From NCBI GenBank assembly GCA_944322585.1, contig CALUPB010000008.1, forward strand, positions 1-64,000: a stretch of DNA of 64,000 bases, given 5' to 3'. How positions within the stretch are numbered: the first letter of the stretch is position 1; each line of letters starts with the position of its first letter. This document shows positions 51,801 through 61,808 of the stretch, piece by piece. The notes under the pieces are model-generated. The model had not been told where the DNA came from, searched no databases, and worked only from the letters and a program-made list of their open reading frames with translations. The stretch is from an uncultured Bacteroidales bacterium (GTDB lineage: Bacteria > Bacteroidota > Bacteroidia > Bacteroidales > UBA932). The position numbers were made by a program, and so were the translations under genes.

Positions 51801-54674
51801 TCAGTTAAGTGTAATATCCTCTCTGTCGAAATCATCGAGCTGACCGCCAGGTGCAGCCGAGCCAGGGATTTCAAGAGCCTCTTCAAGTGCATCCAGGAAA
51901 ATCGGTCCCATCACCTCCTGGAAGCATTTGGTATTAGGATGCACCGAGTCCACCTGATACTCTTCCTTGAGACCGTTGAGATTGTCATCATCCGTATCCA
52001 CAAGCGCAGTCCAGTAGTCTACATAAATGAAGCCGTTCTCCTCACAGTATGCCTTGAGGTCTTCATTCAGGTCAATCACCCGCTGTGCAGTATCCGGATG
52101 CTCTTCGTTCCACTGTTCCGCATTGTCCACCCACCAGATATAGTTGGCAGGAGGGGTCGACCCGATCATCACCTTGATGCCATACGACACGGCCATTTCA
52201 GCCATAGCCTTGATATTCGCGAAGATACCTTCATTGGTCCGGTTCGCCCCGTCATTGTTCGCTATGTCGTTAATTCCGCACATGATATGGACTACAGGAG
52301 GTGTGTTAGTAATCACATCTGCATAGAACCTGTCAAGGATCTGCTGGCTTGTCTGCCCATCGGCTCCCTTGGCAAGAAGGTTGTTGGAAGTGAAGAATCC
52401 CCCATCATACGAATTCCAGGTCCTTGTAATCGAATCGCCGATGAGCACGCAAAAAGCACCTCTGTGAGGCAGGTCTGCAACAACCATATCCTCCTTCACG
52501 CAGCGGACATTATGACCCGCAGCAGTGTAGGTAAGACTATTGGACAGCATATTCCTGATCACTTCCCACTGGGCAGTCCCGCCCACATTGCAAGTATGCA
52601 GATAATGCATATCCACCGCCTGTATCAGGCTTCCGCCGAATCCGGCCTGACGTTGACCTGTGAAAGGGAAATAAAGGTCGTACACAGGACTGTAATATCC
52701 GTTGGTCAATTCCTCGAGACCATCATCCACAAACTCCCATGCAAGGCGCGGCATGACTTTCCAGCCCGGAGGACAAGGGTCATAGATGGTCTTGACATTG
52801 TCTGTCTGCTCTACACTTGCATTCGGATTAGGATTACCCCAGAGATAGCGCCATGAAAATCTTTCTTCCGGCGTTGACAGCATATTATACGGTGCCGACC
52901 AGACATATTCGTTCCATCTTGCATCACTGCCTTCGTAAGACATCCATTTGTAAGGATACTTGATGGACACCGGCAGGCTCTGTTCCGTGGTGAAGCTGTC
53001 GCCTATCTCTGTCTTCAGCTGGCAACAGTTTGCGATTGCATCAGTACCGAAAATCAGGTCGTTAAATTCCAGAGTCTGATTAGCGCTCCTGAGTTCATCT
53101 ATCGGAGTGTGTGATGGCAGTCCCCAGCTTCCGGGAGTACTTCCGGAAGTCGCAATGACTCCGGTAGTGGATGTCGCACCGTATTCAGCCACTGCCGGGA
53201 ACGGGTCTTTGCGGCCCCACTGGTAGTAATGACCGACAGCCCTGACATCATCCGCCGTATTCATCACCTCGGGACCTGCTGTCGCGCCGAGGTTCCTGTC
53301 CATTATCACATACCTTCCCGCATTCCTTGCGGTTGCTTCTGCACTGTAGCCCTCGCCTGCAGCCCAGATGTTCCAGCTCCAGAGAATCGTCCCGGCGGCA
53401 TCATACGCGGCGAGCAGGACATTTCCGGTCACGAACGGCTGAGGGGTAATGAAGGTCACGAGACCTGTAGCCTTGTCGTATGAGACGCTCTCAAGGATAA
53501 TCGGGCACTCGTTGACATAGCCTCCGGCTGTCTTTGGAGTGTTGTACCACACCACCTTCACATCTTCAGGCTCGATGTTGAGATCCGAATAGGAGCGGGT
53601 AATCTCCGTTCCATCGCTCTCTGTCCAAGTGAATGAGCGCGGAATGCCGTTACCCATGACCTTTGCATTGAAGGTATAGGTCGTGGCGGGCTCGGAAATG
53701 ATGTATGTGTTTGCAGTACCGTTGATGCTGAGGTCGGTTGTCGTGGCATCTGCCGCATTGACCTCCAGATTGTCATTGGTCAGACGGTAGGTATCGCCTG
53801 CAAGGAAACCTCCTTCCGGAGCAGCCTTGGCTTCCACGACGGTGTATTCATTGCCGTTGATGACCGCCTTGACGGTGAATGTCCTGTTCTCGTGACCCGG
53901 GGTAATGAACATCTGCCATACGGTCAGGCTGCCAGGCATCGTACCCTGGCTGCCGTTCAGAACGACCGTATTGGTCGGATCAGCCGCCGTGATTTCTCCG
54001 GTCTTGAGACTGACAGTCGATCCTGTTCCGAGAGAGACGGCCTCAGATGCCTCATCACAGCTGAATATCAGATTGTCCACTATTGCCGGCCTGTCGGTCG
54101 CAATCCTTATCTCCAGGACCGAGAAGAGATGAGAGAAAGCCAGAGGCACCACATAGTCCTCCTGCTCGCTGCCGGAGAATGTCACACCCTCGGCCTTGGC
54201 ATACATAAAGTCCAGTGCGGAGAACTGTCCCTGAGGAAGAGCAGGGTCGAATGTCTGCTCGGCCGGGAGGGTTACCGGCACGGACTCGACATCAATATCA
54301 TCTCCTGCTGTATATGGATAACAGGCATAGAATGTATGTGAACCCTCTGCCTTTCTGATGACCTTGTCTGCATCAATGGCAGAAAAAGAGGCGGTCTGGC
54401 CTTCAGTGCTGTTCCGATAGCCGTAGTTGGACGCATACACCGTGCCATCAAGCTCGCCGAATACACCGATCCGGTCTCCTTCCGCCCACGACACGATGAT
54501 GGACTCTTCAGTATCCTCGTACGAAGTGCGTGTACCGGCCATCCGCTCCACGGAGCCGGAGAACAAGACTGCATCCTCAGGCAGAGAGGGTTTGGTCTCC
54601 TCTGTAATCTCTTCCTTTGCACAGGCAGCAGAGATAAGTACTGCCAGTACTGTAAGATATCGTCTGTATTTCAT
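51801..54674 (-). CDS. lipoprotein paralog 3: fimbrillin-like + FISUMP + SGNH/GDSL hydrolase
   Basis: 957 residues from the ATG at 54674; the longer frame to 54833 runs into paralog 4. Lipobox Cys18 then AKEEI. Fimbrillin-like region about 25-285 (LFSGSVERMAG, FYACYPYTAGD, LAFSHLFSVLEIRI), shared module, A-type linker (VVWYNTPKTAGGYVN, ILWSWNIWAAGEGY), FISUMP about 455-720 (IMDRNLGATAGPEV, YYQWGRKDPFP, HNVRCVKED). A C-terminal SGNH hydrolase follows: LIGDSITRTW with predicted nucleophile Ser748, MCGINDIA (block III), and DSVHPN (Asp-His). It ends PGGQLDDFDREDITLN. The hydrolase could de-acetylate or de-esterify surface glycans. Confidence 0.9.
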   Translation of the reverse strand: MKYRRYLTVLAVLISAACAKEEITEETKPSLPEDAVLFSGSVERMAGTRTSYEDTEESIIVSWAEGDRIGVFGELDGTVYASNYGYRNSTEGQTASFSAIDADKVIRKAEGSHTFYACYPYTAGDDIDVESVPVTLPAEQTFDPALPQGQFSALDFMYAKAEGVTFSGSEQEDYVVPLAFSHLFSVLEIRIATDRPAIVDNLIFSCDEASEAVSLGTGSTVSLKTGEITAADPTNTVVLNGSQGTMPGSLTVWQMFITPGHENRTFTVKAVINGNEYTVVEAKAAPEGGFLAGDTYRLTNDNLEVNAADATTTDLSINGTANTYIISEPATTYTFNAKVMGNGIPRSFTWTESDGTEITRSYSDLNIEPEDVKVVWYNTPKTAGGYVNECPIILESVSYDKATGLVTFITPQPFVTGNVLLAAYDAAGTILWSWNIWAAGEGYSAEATARNAGRYVIMDRNLGATAGPEVMNTADDVRAVGHYYQWGRKDPFPAVAEYGATSTTGVIATSGSTPGSWGLPSHTPIDELRSANQTLEFNDLIFGTDAIANCCQLKTEIGDSFTTEQSLPVSIKYPYKWMSYEGSDARWNEYVWSAPYNMLSTPEERFSWRYLWGNPNPNASVEQTDNVKTIYDPCPPGWKVMPRLAWEFVDDGLEELTNGYYSPVYDLYFPFTGQRQAGFGGSLIQAVDMHYLHTCNVGGTAQWEVIRNMLSNSLTYTAAGHNVRCVKEDMVVADLPHRGAFCVLIGDSITRTWNSYDGGFFTSNNLLAKGADGQTSQQILDRFYADVITNTPPVVHIMCGINDIANNDGANRTNEGIFANIKAMAEMAVSYGIKVMIGSTPPANYIWWVDNAEQWNEEHPDTAQRVIDLNEDLKAYCEENGFIYVDYWTALVDTDDDNLNGLKEEYQVDSVHPNTKCFQEVMGPIFLDALEEALEIPGSAAPGGQLDDFDREDITLN

Positions 54675-54712
54675 ATCTGACATAATGTTTTTATTCAGTT
54701 TGCCATATTTTT

Positions 54713-57013
54713 CTACCAGTCTTTCTTGTCGAAGTTGTCGAGCTGTCCGCCAGGCACTGCCGTACCAGGATTTATCTTGATGCAGCGGACACTTGCGCCG
54801 TTTGCCCCGTTTGTTGTAGTCATTGTGCTGCATGTGACACTACGATCCCCTCCTTCAGCCGCAAAATTGACGGCAGTGCGGAAATTACCGTATCCGTTAT
54901 CCGTATAGGAGCCATCGAACCAATAGCCGGAATCCGCCGCTATCCCGCAACTTGCCGCGTAACCGCTGGCATATCCTTTACTGTTGCGCCACAGTCCTCC
55001 TGTCACAGGGAAATAATACTTGTCGTCAACGAGGATTCCATCTACCCCATCCGTCTTTGCGACCGTGCTGCTGAGGTTGTCTGTCAGAGCCAGCCATGCA
55101 TCCTTGCTCATCACTTTCCATCCCGGAGGGCAAGGGTCATACATGGTCTTCTCTCCGATTCCGGAATTCTCAGGATTCCCCCATACAGCCTTCCCTGCAT
55201 CATCCGGCACCAGATACCCTTCTCCGGAAAGTGTCATCCAGATATGAGGGTTCTCCGTAAGCAGTCCGATACGGGCTTCAGGGGTAGTGACATCGGCCGG
55301 CACAGTCATGCAGATTGTCTCATCCGTCGTCCCCAGAATCTGGTGGTCTGCAGACCTGTCAGGGGATGTCATTCCGAATTTGCCCAGATCCAGTGCAGGA
55401 ATCGGGGTATATGCCGGAGTAAAGTGCAGATTGGTGGTATAATTCGCAAGATAAGAATTGACATCAGGCAGAGCTGGGAACGGGTCCTTTCGTCCCCACT
55501 GGTAGCAGTTGCCTATCGCTGCGGCAAGGGCTGTCCTGTTCCAGGTCCCTCCGATCAGAGCCTGCCCAGGATCGATGATAGCACCGAGATCCCTGCTCAT
55601 GAAAGTGTATCCACCCTTGGTGAACTGGCTGGCGACACTGTTCGGGTCATACCCTTCGGTGACTACGAGATTCCAGCTCCACAGCACATTCGCATTGGTA
55701 ATCTGACGGTCCTGCGCCTGGATTTCAGAATAGTCGAGATCCTCATCAATCGCGATGACAACCACATTCCCGTTCACGAAAGTCTCCGGAGTCCGGAAGT
55801 AGATGTATCCATCAGGCTCGAGTCCCAGTGAACCTATGACCACCGGTGATTCCTGCAGCCACGGGCTGTTGGTTGTCTGGAAACAGGTGTACCAAAGAAC
55901 AAGCGCGCTCTTCGGAACGATATTGACATCACCTCCGGCAGGGTCGACTCCATTGCCCTTGATATCGGCACGGAAACGGTAGAGCGTGCCAGGTTCAGTC
56001 ACATAGTAGCAGTTGGCCGTGCCGGCTGCACTGAGGTCTGTAACCGGTTCGGCGTCTTCCGGATCGATCTGCACCTGACCCGCATCCAGCACGTATGTCC
56101 TGCCTGACTCAAATCCTGTCTCCGGAGCCGGTTTCTCTGAAACGACCGTATATGTCTTTCCGCCTATCTCAGCAGTTACATTGAATGTCTTGCCTGCATG
56201 CCCCGGAGAGATGAGCATATAGAATGAAACATAGTCGCTCATTTTAGTGTTCTGGCTGCCTTCAAGCCGGATACTGTTTGATGTCTCGGCTCCTGCCGCA
56301 TCTATTGTCCCCGTCTCGATGTCCATCGTCGCGCCATCGAATGCAAGTGCTTCCGTCCCATCAGTGCAGGTCAGTTCCACGGCATCCACGGCAGCATACA
56401 GCGAAGTGCAAAGGCGCACCTCGAGCACGGAGAATAGATAATTGAAATCCAGACTTACCCTGCCGTCGTCCTGCGATTGTGTAACTTCACCGGAGGAACC
56501 ATACAGGAAGTCTATGCCGGCAAGATGCCCGAACGGATCAGCAGAATCAAACATCTGCACGGAAGGCAGGCTGACCGGCACCTTATGGATATCCGCAGCA
56601 ATACCTTCAGATACCGGGCTGTATGGATAGTATGCATAAAATTTATGCAGGGAAGTATTGTCGGACCAGACTATCACATTGCCATTATCCAAAGGCAAGA
56701 ATGCGACATCGGTTCCGGACGCGGATGTCTCATAGCCGACATTGGAGGCAGTAAAGGAATCTCCCGTACTGCAGAAGATGCCGACCCCGTCACCCTCCGC
56801 CCAGTTGACGGCTATGGATTGCCCTCCGTCCGCATACACAGTACGCGTATCGGGCACATTATTGCCGGACTGGCTCTCACTGCATATCGTTCCCGTAAAA
56901 CTTACCGCATTTTCCGGCAGGGCAGATATGCTGCTGTCATCCGAAATTTCCTGTTTTGCACACGCAGCCGCCAGCAGCACGGCCATCACAGTGATATATA
57001 GTGTATATTTCAT
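54713..57013 (-). CDS. lipoprotein paralog 4: fimbrillin-like + FISUMP
   Basis: 766 residues from the ATG at 57013; the frame is open to 57079 but the lipoprotein signal fixes the start. Lipobox Cys18 then AKQEI. Fimbrillin-like region (VSFTGTICSES, FYAYYPYSPVSEG, LDFNYLFSVLEVRL), B-type linker (LVLWYTCFQTTNSPW, FRTPETFVNGNVVVIAID, LWSWNLVVTEGYDPN), FISUMP about 470-755 (FMSRDLGAIID, CYQWGRKDPFPA, YDPCPPGWKVMS, ASVRCIKI). Ends PGGQLDNFDKKDW. Closest to paralogs 2, 5 and 6 in linker type. Confidence 0.88.
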   Translation of the reverse strand: MKYTLYITVMAVLLAAACAKQEISDDSSISALPENAVSFTGTICSESQSGNNVPDTRTVYADGGQSIAVNWAEGDGVGIFCSTGDSFTASNVGYETSASGTDVAFLPLDNGNVIVWSDNTSLHKFYAYYPYSPVSEGIAADIHKVPVSLPSVQMFDSADPFGHLAGIDFLYGSSGEVTQSQDDGRVSLDFNYLFSVLEVRLCTSLYAAVDAVELTCTDGTEALAFDGATMDIETGTIDAAGAETSNSIRLEGSQNTKMSDYVSFYMLISPGHAGKTFNVTAEIGGKTYTVVSEKPAPETGFESGRTYVLDAGQVQIDPEDAEPVTDLSAAGTANCYYVTEPGTLYRFRADIKGNGVDPAGGDVNIVPKSALVLWYTCFQTTNSPWLQESPVVIGSLGLEPDGYIYFRTPETFVNGNVVVIAIDEDLDYSEIQAQDRQITNANVLWSWNLVVTEGYDPNSVASQFTKGGYTFMSRDLGAIIDPGQALIGGTWNRTALAAAIGNCYQWGRKDPFPALPDVNSYLANYTTNLHFTPAYTPIPALDLGKFGMTSPDRSADHQILGTTDETICMTVPADVTTPEARIGLLTENPHIWMTLSGEGYLVPDDAGKAVWGNPENSGIGEKTMYDPCPPGWKVMSKDAWLALTDNLSSTVAKTDGVDGILVDDKYYFPVTGGLWRNSKGYASGYAASCGIAADSGYWFDGSYTDNGYGNFRTAVNFAAEGGDRSVTCSTMTTTNGANGASVRCIKINPGTAVPGGQLDNFDKKDW

Positions 57014-57078
57014 TGTATCAGATAATTTATTCCATTCTGAAGATTCTTTTCCGGTATCCGGAGAAGGTAATGTTTCCA

Positions 57079-59355
57079 TTACCAGTCCTCCCTGCCAAGG
57101 TCAACGAGATTGCCGTCTCCATCGGTACCAGGCAGGACTCCGGTGTAAAGCGTCCTTATGCAGCGGACACTGCAGCCCTGCATTAGATTTGGGTTGTCTG
57201 CTGTAGTATATTCAGCCGCATCTCCCGGGTTTTTCCCTCCTCCATAGAAAGAGACGGCAGTCATTTCCGCAGTCCACAATCCTGTACGGCCTCCATTGCC
57301 TGTATAGTTGAAACATCCTCTGTCTCCCTGGCTTATACCTTCAATTGTGCGTAAAGGAATGTTGCCGTAGACAGGGAAATAGCATGAGCCATCCAGCAGA
57401 ATCCCTCTCCTGTGGTCCACTATTACAGCCAGAGATGGAGCCTGGTTTTCTGTCAAGGCATTCCATGCTGCCCTGGTCATCACCCTGTATCCAGGAGGGC
57501 ACGGGTCATGAATGGTCTTGACTCCTATATTGTCTCCATCGGGATTTCCCCAGAGATTGGACTTGTCATCTCCAGGGATACTCCAAGTCCTGAGCCAGAG
57601 ATGAGGATTCTGTGTCTGCTCCTGTACGAATTCCGCCGTGGTACTGTATGTATTGCCGCTTACATCGAGAGGAATGGTTCCGGATGTATTCCCGAAAATC
57701 TGGTTATATGCAGGCCTGCCGCTTCCGTCAGCCGGGATTGTCCCCCTGTCAAGAGCAGGGATCAGGGTATATGCCGGGGTGAAAGCCAATCCGCCATCTT
57801 TACCGCTGTCATAACACGGGAAAGCAGGGAACGGGTCCTTGCGGCCCCACTGGTAGCAGTTGCCGGCCGTACCGGCCAGAGCGAACATGTTGGTGGCACC
57901 GTCGATTAAAGCATCTTCTGAATCGAAGAATGCTCCGAGATCACGTGACATGAATATATATCCGCCTTTTTGATACTGGTTTTCAGCAGCCATGGGATCA
58001 TAGCCTTCAGCCACGACAAGATTCCAGCTCCAGAGCACATTGGCATTGGAAATGACGTGCGTAGTTTCATCTGCAACTACAGTGTCATAGTCAAGTTCCC
58101 GGTCAAGCGCGACAATCACCACATTGCCGGGGACGAATGCTGCCGGTGTCTTGAAGTATGCCCTGCCGTCAGGACCGAGAGTCAGGGTCTCCACGAGGAT
58201 AGGTTCATTCCGTGCCCACGGTTCAGAAGATGTCTGCAGACACGTGTACCAGAGCACGAGCAGGCTCTTCGGCTCAATGGTCGTCTCTTCAAGCGCATAC
58301 TGCTGCTCACCGTTACCCTTGACAGTGGCATAGAAACTGTAGAGGGTGTTGGCCTTGGTCACATAGTATGTATTGGCCGTCTCTTCTGCGCTGAGGTCGA
58401 CCACCGGTGCTGTATCCGACTCATCTATGGACATCGAGGCATTGACATAATATGCCTTGCCGGCAGCAAAGCCCTCCTCAGGGGCAGTCCGCTCGGCCAG
58501 AGTCACTGTCTTGCCGTTTATCACAGCCTCTATGACGAAGTCCTCCCCGCCATGTCCCGGAGGCATAAGCAGACAGAATGACACAGGCACTGACATCAAT
58601 AATGGCATACTGCCTTCAAGACTGGTGGATGGGCCGCCTTCAGCCCCTGAAAGATCCAGGTTACCGGTCTCGATATCTACCTTGCCACCCTCGAACGACA
58701 CCTTGGAAGTCCCGGTCTTGCTGCGGAAAACAATCCTGTCCAAGAAGGCGAACCTGTCCGCAGTGATACGTACCTCCAGCACAGGGAAAAGATGGGAGAA
58801 CTTCAAAGGGACGCTTCCGTTCCCTACAATCTCTCTTGACTGTCCTTCCGTCTTGGCATAAATGAAGCCATTGTCGGCAAGATGCCCCATAGGATCCGCT
58901 TCATCATAAACCTGTACGGCGGGCAGCGAGACAGGGACGGCATGCAAGTCGGCCTGCGCGTCCACAGCAGTCGCCGCATACGGATAATAGGCATAGAAAT
59001 CATGGAGTGACTCCATATCCTCCCAAGATATTGCCTCATCTACCGCGCTGAAAGAGGCCATCTTGCCGGCAGTCGTGTTGCTGTAATGGAAGTTTGCAGC
59101 CGTAACCGCATCTCCGACCTTGCAGAAAATTCCTATCCCGTCCCCCTCGGCCCATTCGACATTGATAACATTGCCATTGTCGTTATACGATGTACGCGTA
59201 CCGGGAGCGGACTCGCTGCCCTGACGGGAATCCATCAAGCCGGAGAAAGTGACTGCATTATCGGAAACCTTCTGCCCTTCCTCGACGATATTTTCCTTTG
59301 CGCAGGCTGCCATTAGCAGCCCCGCCAGGATTGTCATATATGGTATATATTTCAT
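57079..59355 (-). CDS. lipoprotein paralog 5: fimbrillin-like + FISUMP
   Basis: 758 residues from the ATG at 59355. Lipobox Cys18 then AKENI. Fimbrillin-like region about 28-300 (VTFSGLMDSRQG, FYAYYPYAATAVD, LKFSHLFPVLEVRI), shared module (ANTYYVTKANTLYSFYATVK), B-type linker, FISUMP about 467-745 (FMSRDLGAFFD, CYQWGRKDPFPA, HDPCPPGYRVMT, CSVRCIRT). The tail is the most divergent of the set: PGTDGDGNLVDLGREDW. It stops 65 nt before paralog 4 starts. Confidence 0.88.
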   Translation of the reverse strand: MKYIPYMTILAGLLMAACAKENIVEEGQKVSDNAVTFSGLMDSRQGSESAPGTRTSYNDNGNVINVEWAEGDGIGIFCKVGDAVTAANFHYSNTTAGKMASFSAVDEAISWEDMESLHDFYAYYPYAATAVDAQADLHAVPVSLPAVQVYDEADPMGHLADNGFIYAKTEGQSREIVGNGSVPLKFSHLFPVLEVRITADRFAFLDRIVFRSKTGTSKVSFEGGKVDIETGNLDLSGAEGGPSTSLEGSMPLLMSVPVSFCLLMPPGHGGEDFVIEAVINGKTVTLAERTAPEEGFAAGKAYYVNASMSIDESDTAPVVDLSAEETANTYYVTKANTLYSFYATVKGNGEQQYALEETTIEPKSLLVLWYTCLQTSSEPWARNEPILVETLTLGPDGRAYFKTPAAFVPGNVVIVALDRELDYDTVVADETTHVISNANVLWSWNLVVAEGYDPMAAENQYQKGGYIFMSRDLGAFFDSEDALIDGATNMFALAGTAGNCYQWGRKDPFPAFPCYDSGKDGGLAFTPAYTLIPALDRGTIPADGSGRPAYNQIFGNTSGTIPLDVSGNTYSTTAEFVQEQTQNPHLWLRTWSIPGDDKSNLWGNPDGDNIGVKTIHDPCPPGYRVMTRAAWNALTENQAPSLAVIVDHRRGILLDGSCYFPVYGNIPLRTIEGISQGDRGCFNYTGNGGRTGLWTAEMTAVSFYGGGKNPGDAAEYTTADNPNLMQGCSVRCIRTLYTGVLPGTDGDGNLVDLGREDW

Positions 59356-59409
59356 ATTCTTGTCGTTATATTCATTTATCAGACTATTCACTGACATCCG
59401 GAAAGAAGC

Positions 59410-61728
59410 TTAGTTCCACTCCTCCTTCTCGATAGGGTCTATCTCCTCTCCGCCTGGGTTAACCGGGCCGGGGATGACCTTCATACAACGGACTGCCACC
59501 CCTCTGTCTGTCCTGCCGGCAGAACCGCTTCCGGCAGGGGCGTCATCGCCTGATTTCTTGCCGGTACCGTTGAAGAACACCACTGACGCATCGAACGACC
59601 CGTCGAGCCAATGGCTGGAGTATGTGAAATTCGTCCCCCCCTGAGGATTGCCACCCGAATTGTGGCTGTACAGATCCCCACTGCATGCAAACCAAGAATC
59701 CATATACAGGATTCCCCTGCCATCAATATAGGAATCTCCGGATTTGACTCCCACCTTTCCTACAGCTGTCCCGTTTTCCGTGAGAGCATTCCATGCAGTA
59801 CGGCTCATAACCTTCCATCCCGGAGGACAAGGGTCGTACATTGTCTTGTCTCCTATCGTCAGGGAATGGTCAGGATTGCCCCATAGAGCCTTTGCGCTTT
59901 CGTCAGTGAAGAGATTGCCTTCGGCCTGAATCCACAGATGAGGATTCTTCTCTTCAAGTTCGAGCACATCGGCTGCAGAAAGCCCCTTGTTCTGGATATT
60001 GATACAGAGGGAGTCGGTCGACGGCGGGAATATGTTTCTCTCTGTCACCCTGTTCCAAGGACGCTGGATATTGGCCTGCAGCGACACGATGTCTGTGAAT
60101 CCGGGAGCGAACCACAGGTTTGTCATATAATTATGGTTGCCGCTGGTATAGTCAGGGACTCCAGGGAACGGATCCTTGCGGCCCCACTGGTAGACATTGC
60201 CGCAGGACGATGCGAGCTGGGTACCGTTATATTGTGTTCCGGAAACTGCATCCTCCGGATCTATAATGGCACCGAGATCGCGTGACATGAAAGTATATCC
60301 TCCTTTCTGTATCTGGTTGGCTACATTGTCCGGGTCGTAACCCTCCGAGAAAATTATGTTCCAGCTCCAGAGGATGTTCGCGTTGGTGATCTGACGTTCA
60401 TTATTCACCTCTATCATGTCATAGTCCACATCCTTGTCGAAGACCGCAATGACCATCTGTCCGGAGCGGAATGTTTCAGGGGTCTTGAAATAGATATTTC
60501 CATCTGACTCGAGGCTCAAGGTCTCAAGGCTGATCGGAGGTTCCGTATTGGTCCACGGGCCGTATCCGAGCTGCTCACGGCTGTACCAGAGGACAAGGAT
60601 ATCCTGCGGGTCAATATCCACGGATTCACCCGTAATCGAGCCTTGTCCGTTGCCCTTGACAGTAGCATCGAAACAGTAGAGACGGTCGGCCTCCGTAACA
60701 TAGTAGGTATTGGCAGTCTCTTGCTCGCTCAGGTTCGTCAGAGGTTCTGCATCTTCATCGGCTATCTCCAGCCCATCAATGGTCACCACGTATGTCTTGC
60801 CTCCGAGAAGTCCGCCTTCAGGCACTTCGAGATGAGTCTCTCTCTTGTATTCCTTGCCGTTGATCTCAACGATGATTTCGAATGACTTGCCCTCGTGCCC
60901 GGGAGAGATGAGCATCTGGAAAGTGGAGTAACTGCTTATCATAGAGCTCAGGCTGCCCTCCAGACGGATCTCGCAGGTAGCTTCGGATGCTGTAATCTCT
61001 CTTGTAGTGAGGTCAACGGTGGAGCCTTCACCGAAAGAGACCGTCTCGCCCGGGTCTGTGCAGCGGAAAACAAGGGCATCAATTCTCGCGAATCTCGTCG
61101 TGCGGATATTCACCTGCAGCACAGGGAAAAGATGATGAAAATCAAGATCTACAGGCTGGTCTTCACCGACTTCAGTCTGTGTCTTGTCAAGTGCCTCGGC
61201 ATACATAAAGTCGATGTCCGAGAAATAGTCCAACGGAGCCGTAGAGAGCCAGGACTGGACTGCCGGCAGTTCGACAGGAACCGCCCTCGGGTCTGCTTCC
61301 GCCCCCGTCGCTGTCTTCCTGTAAGGATAGTATGCATAGAAATCGTGAGGTGTGGTCTCATCGCTCCAGCAGGCTACCTCTCCAGAAAGAAGATATTCAG
61401 AGAAGTCGGCTGTCTTGGAGCTTTCCACGGTCTTGTTGCGGTACCCGAAGTTGGCCGCCGTGAGTTCGAGGTTGTCCGTACCTTCCCCGACTTCGCAGAA
61501 AAGGCCGATCTGGTCACCGGTTTCCCAGTTAACGGCTATCCTGTCCTCCTGGTCCTCATATACTGTACGGGTGGATGGGGTGCCGTCCCGGTCATCTGTG
61601 CCCACTGTACCCGAGAAACGGATTCCGTTCTCAGGAAAGGTCAACTGCTGGTCCTCCCTGATTTCCTCTTTGGCACATGCGGTCGCCAGCAGCACGGCCA
61701 GAATCGTGATATATGGTGTATATTTCAT
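59410..61728 (-). CDS. lipoprotein paralog 6: fimbrillin-like + FISUMP
   Basis: 772 residues. The first 22 residues are the same as in paralog 1 (lipobox Cys18 then AKEEI). Fimbrillin-like region about 28-310 (IRFSGTVGTDD, FYAYYPYRKTATG, LDFHHLFPVLQVNI), shared module (ANTYYVTEADRLYCFDATVK), B-type linker (LVLWYSREQLGYGPW, FKTPETFRSGQMVIAVFD, LWSWNIIFSEGYDPD), FISUMP about 480-755 (FMSRDLGAIID, VYQWGRKDPFPG, YDPCPPGWKVMS, VAVRCMKV). Ends PGGEEIDPIEKEEWN. Confidence 0.88.
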   Translation of the reverse strand: MKYTPYITILAVLLATACAKEEIREDQQLTFPENGIRFSGTVGTDDRDGTPSTRTVYEDQEDRIAVNWETGDQIGLFCEVGEGTDNLELTAANFGYRNKTVESSKTADFSEYLLSGEVACWSDETTPHDFYAYYPYRKTATGAEADPRAVPVELPAVQSWLSTAPLDYFSDIDFMYAEALDKTQTEVGEDQPVDLDFHHLFPVLQVNIRTTRFARIDALVFRCTDPGETVSFGEGSTVDLTTREITASEATCEIRLEGSLSSMISSYSTFQMLISPGHEGKSFEIIVEINGKEYKRETHLEVPEGGLLGGKTYVVTIDGLEIADEDAEPLTNLSEQETANTYYVTEADRLYCFDATVKGNGQGSITGESVDIDPQDILVLWYSREQLGYGPWTNTEPPISLETLSLESDGNIYFKTPETFRSGQMVIAVFDKDVDYDMIEVNNERQITNANILWSWNIIFSEGYDPDNVANQIQKGGYTFMSRDLGAIIDPEDAVSGTQYNGTQLASSCGNVYQWGRKDPFPGVPDYTSGNHNYMTNLWFAPGFTDIVSLQANIQRPWNRVTERNIFPPSTDSLCINIQNKGLSAADVLELEEKNPHLWIQAEGNLFTDESAKALWGNPDHSLTIGDKTMYDPCPPGWKVMSRTAWNALTENGTAVGKVGVKSGDSYIDGRGILYMDSWFACSGDLYSHNSGGNPQGGTNFTYSSHWLDGSFDASVVFFNGTGKKSGDDAPAGSGSAGRTDRGVAVRCMKVIPGPVNPGGEEIDPIEKEEWN

Positions 61729-61750
61729 AATCTTGTATTTTTTCGTTTTT

Positions 61751-61775
61751 CAGATTCTCCGCTACGCTCGGAATG
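61751..61775. repeat. short dispersed repeat, second copy
   Basis: Matches 49401-49425 with one mismatch (TTCTCC for TTCTTC). It lies in the 80-nt gap between paralogs 7 and 6. Confidence 0.75.
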
Positions 61776-61808
61776 GAATTTCATGATTCCCTTTGGTCTG
61801 ACGACAGA

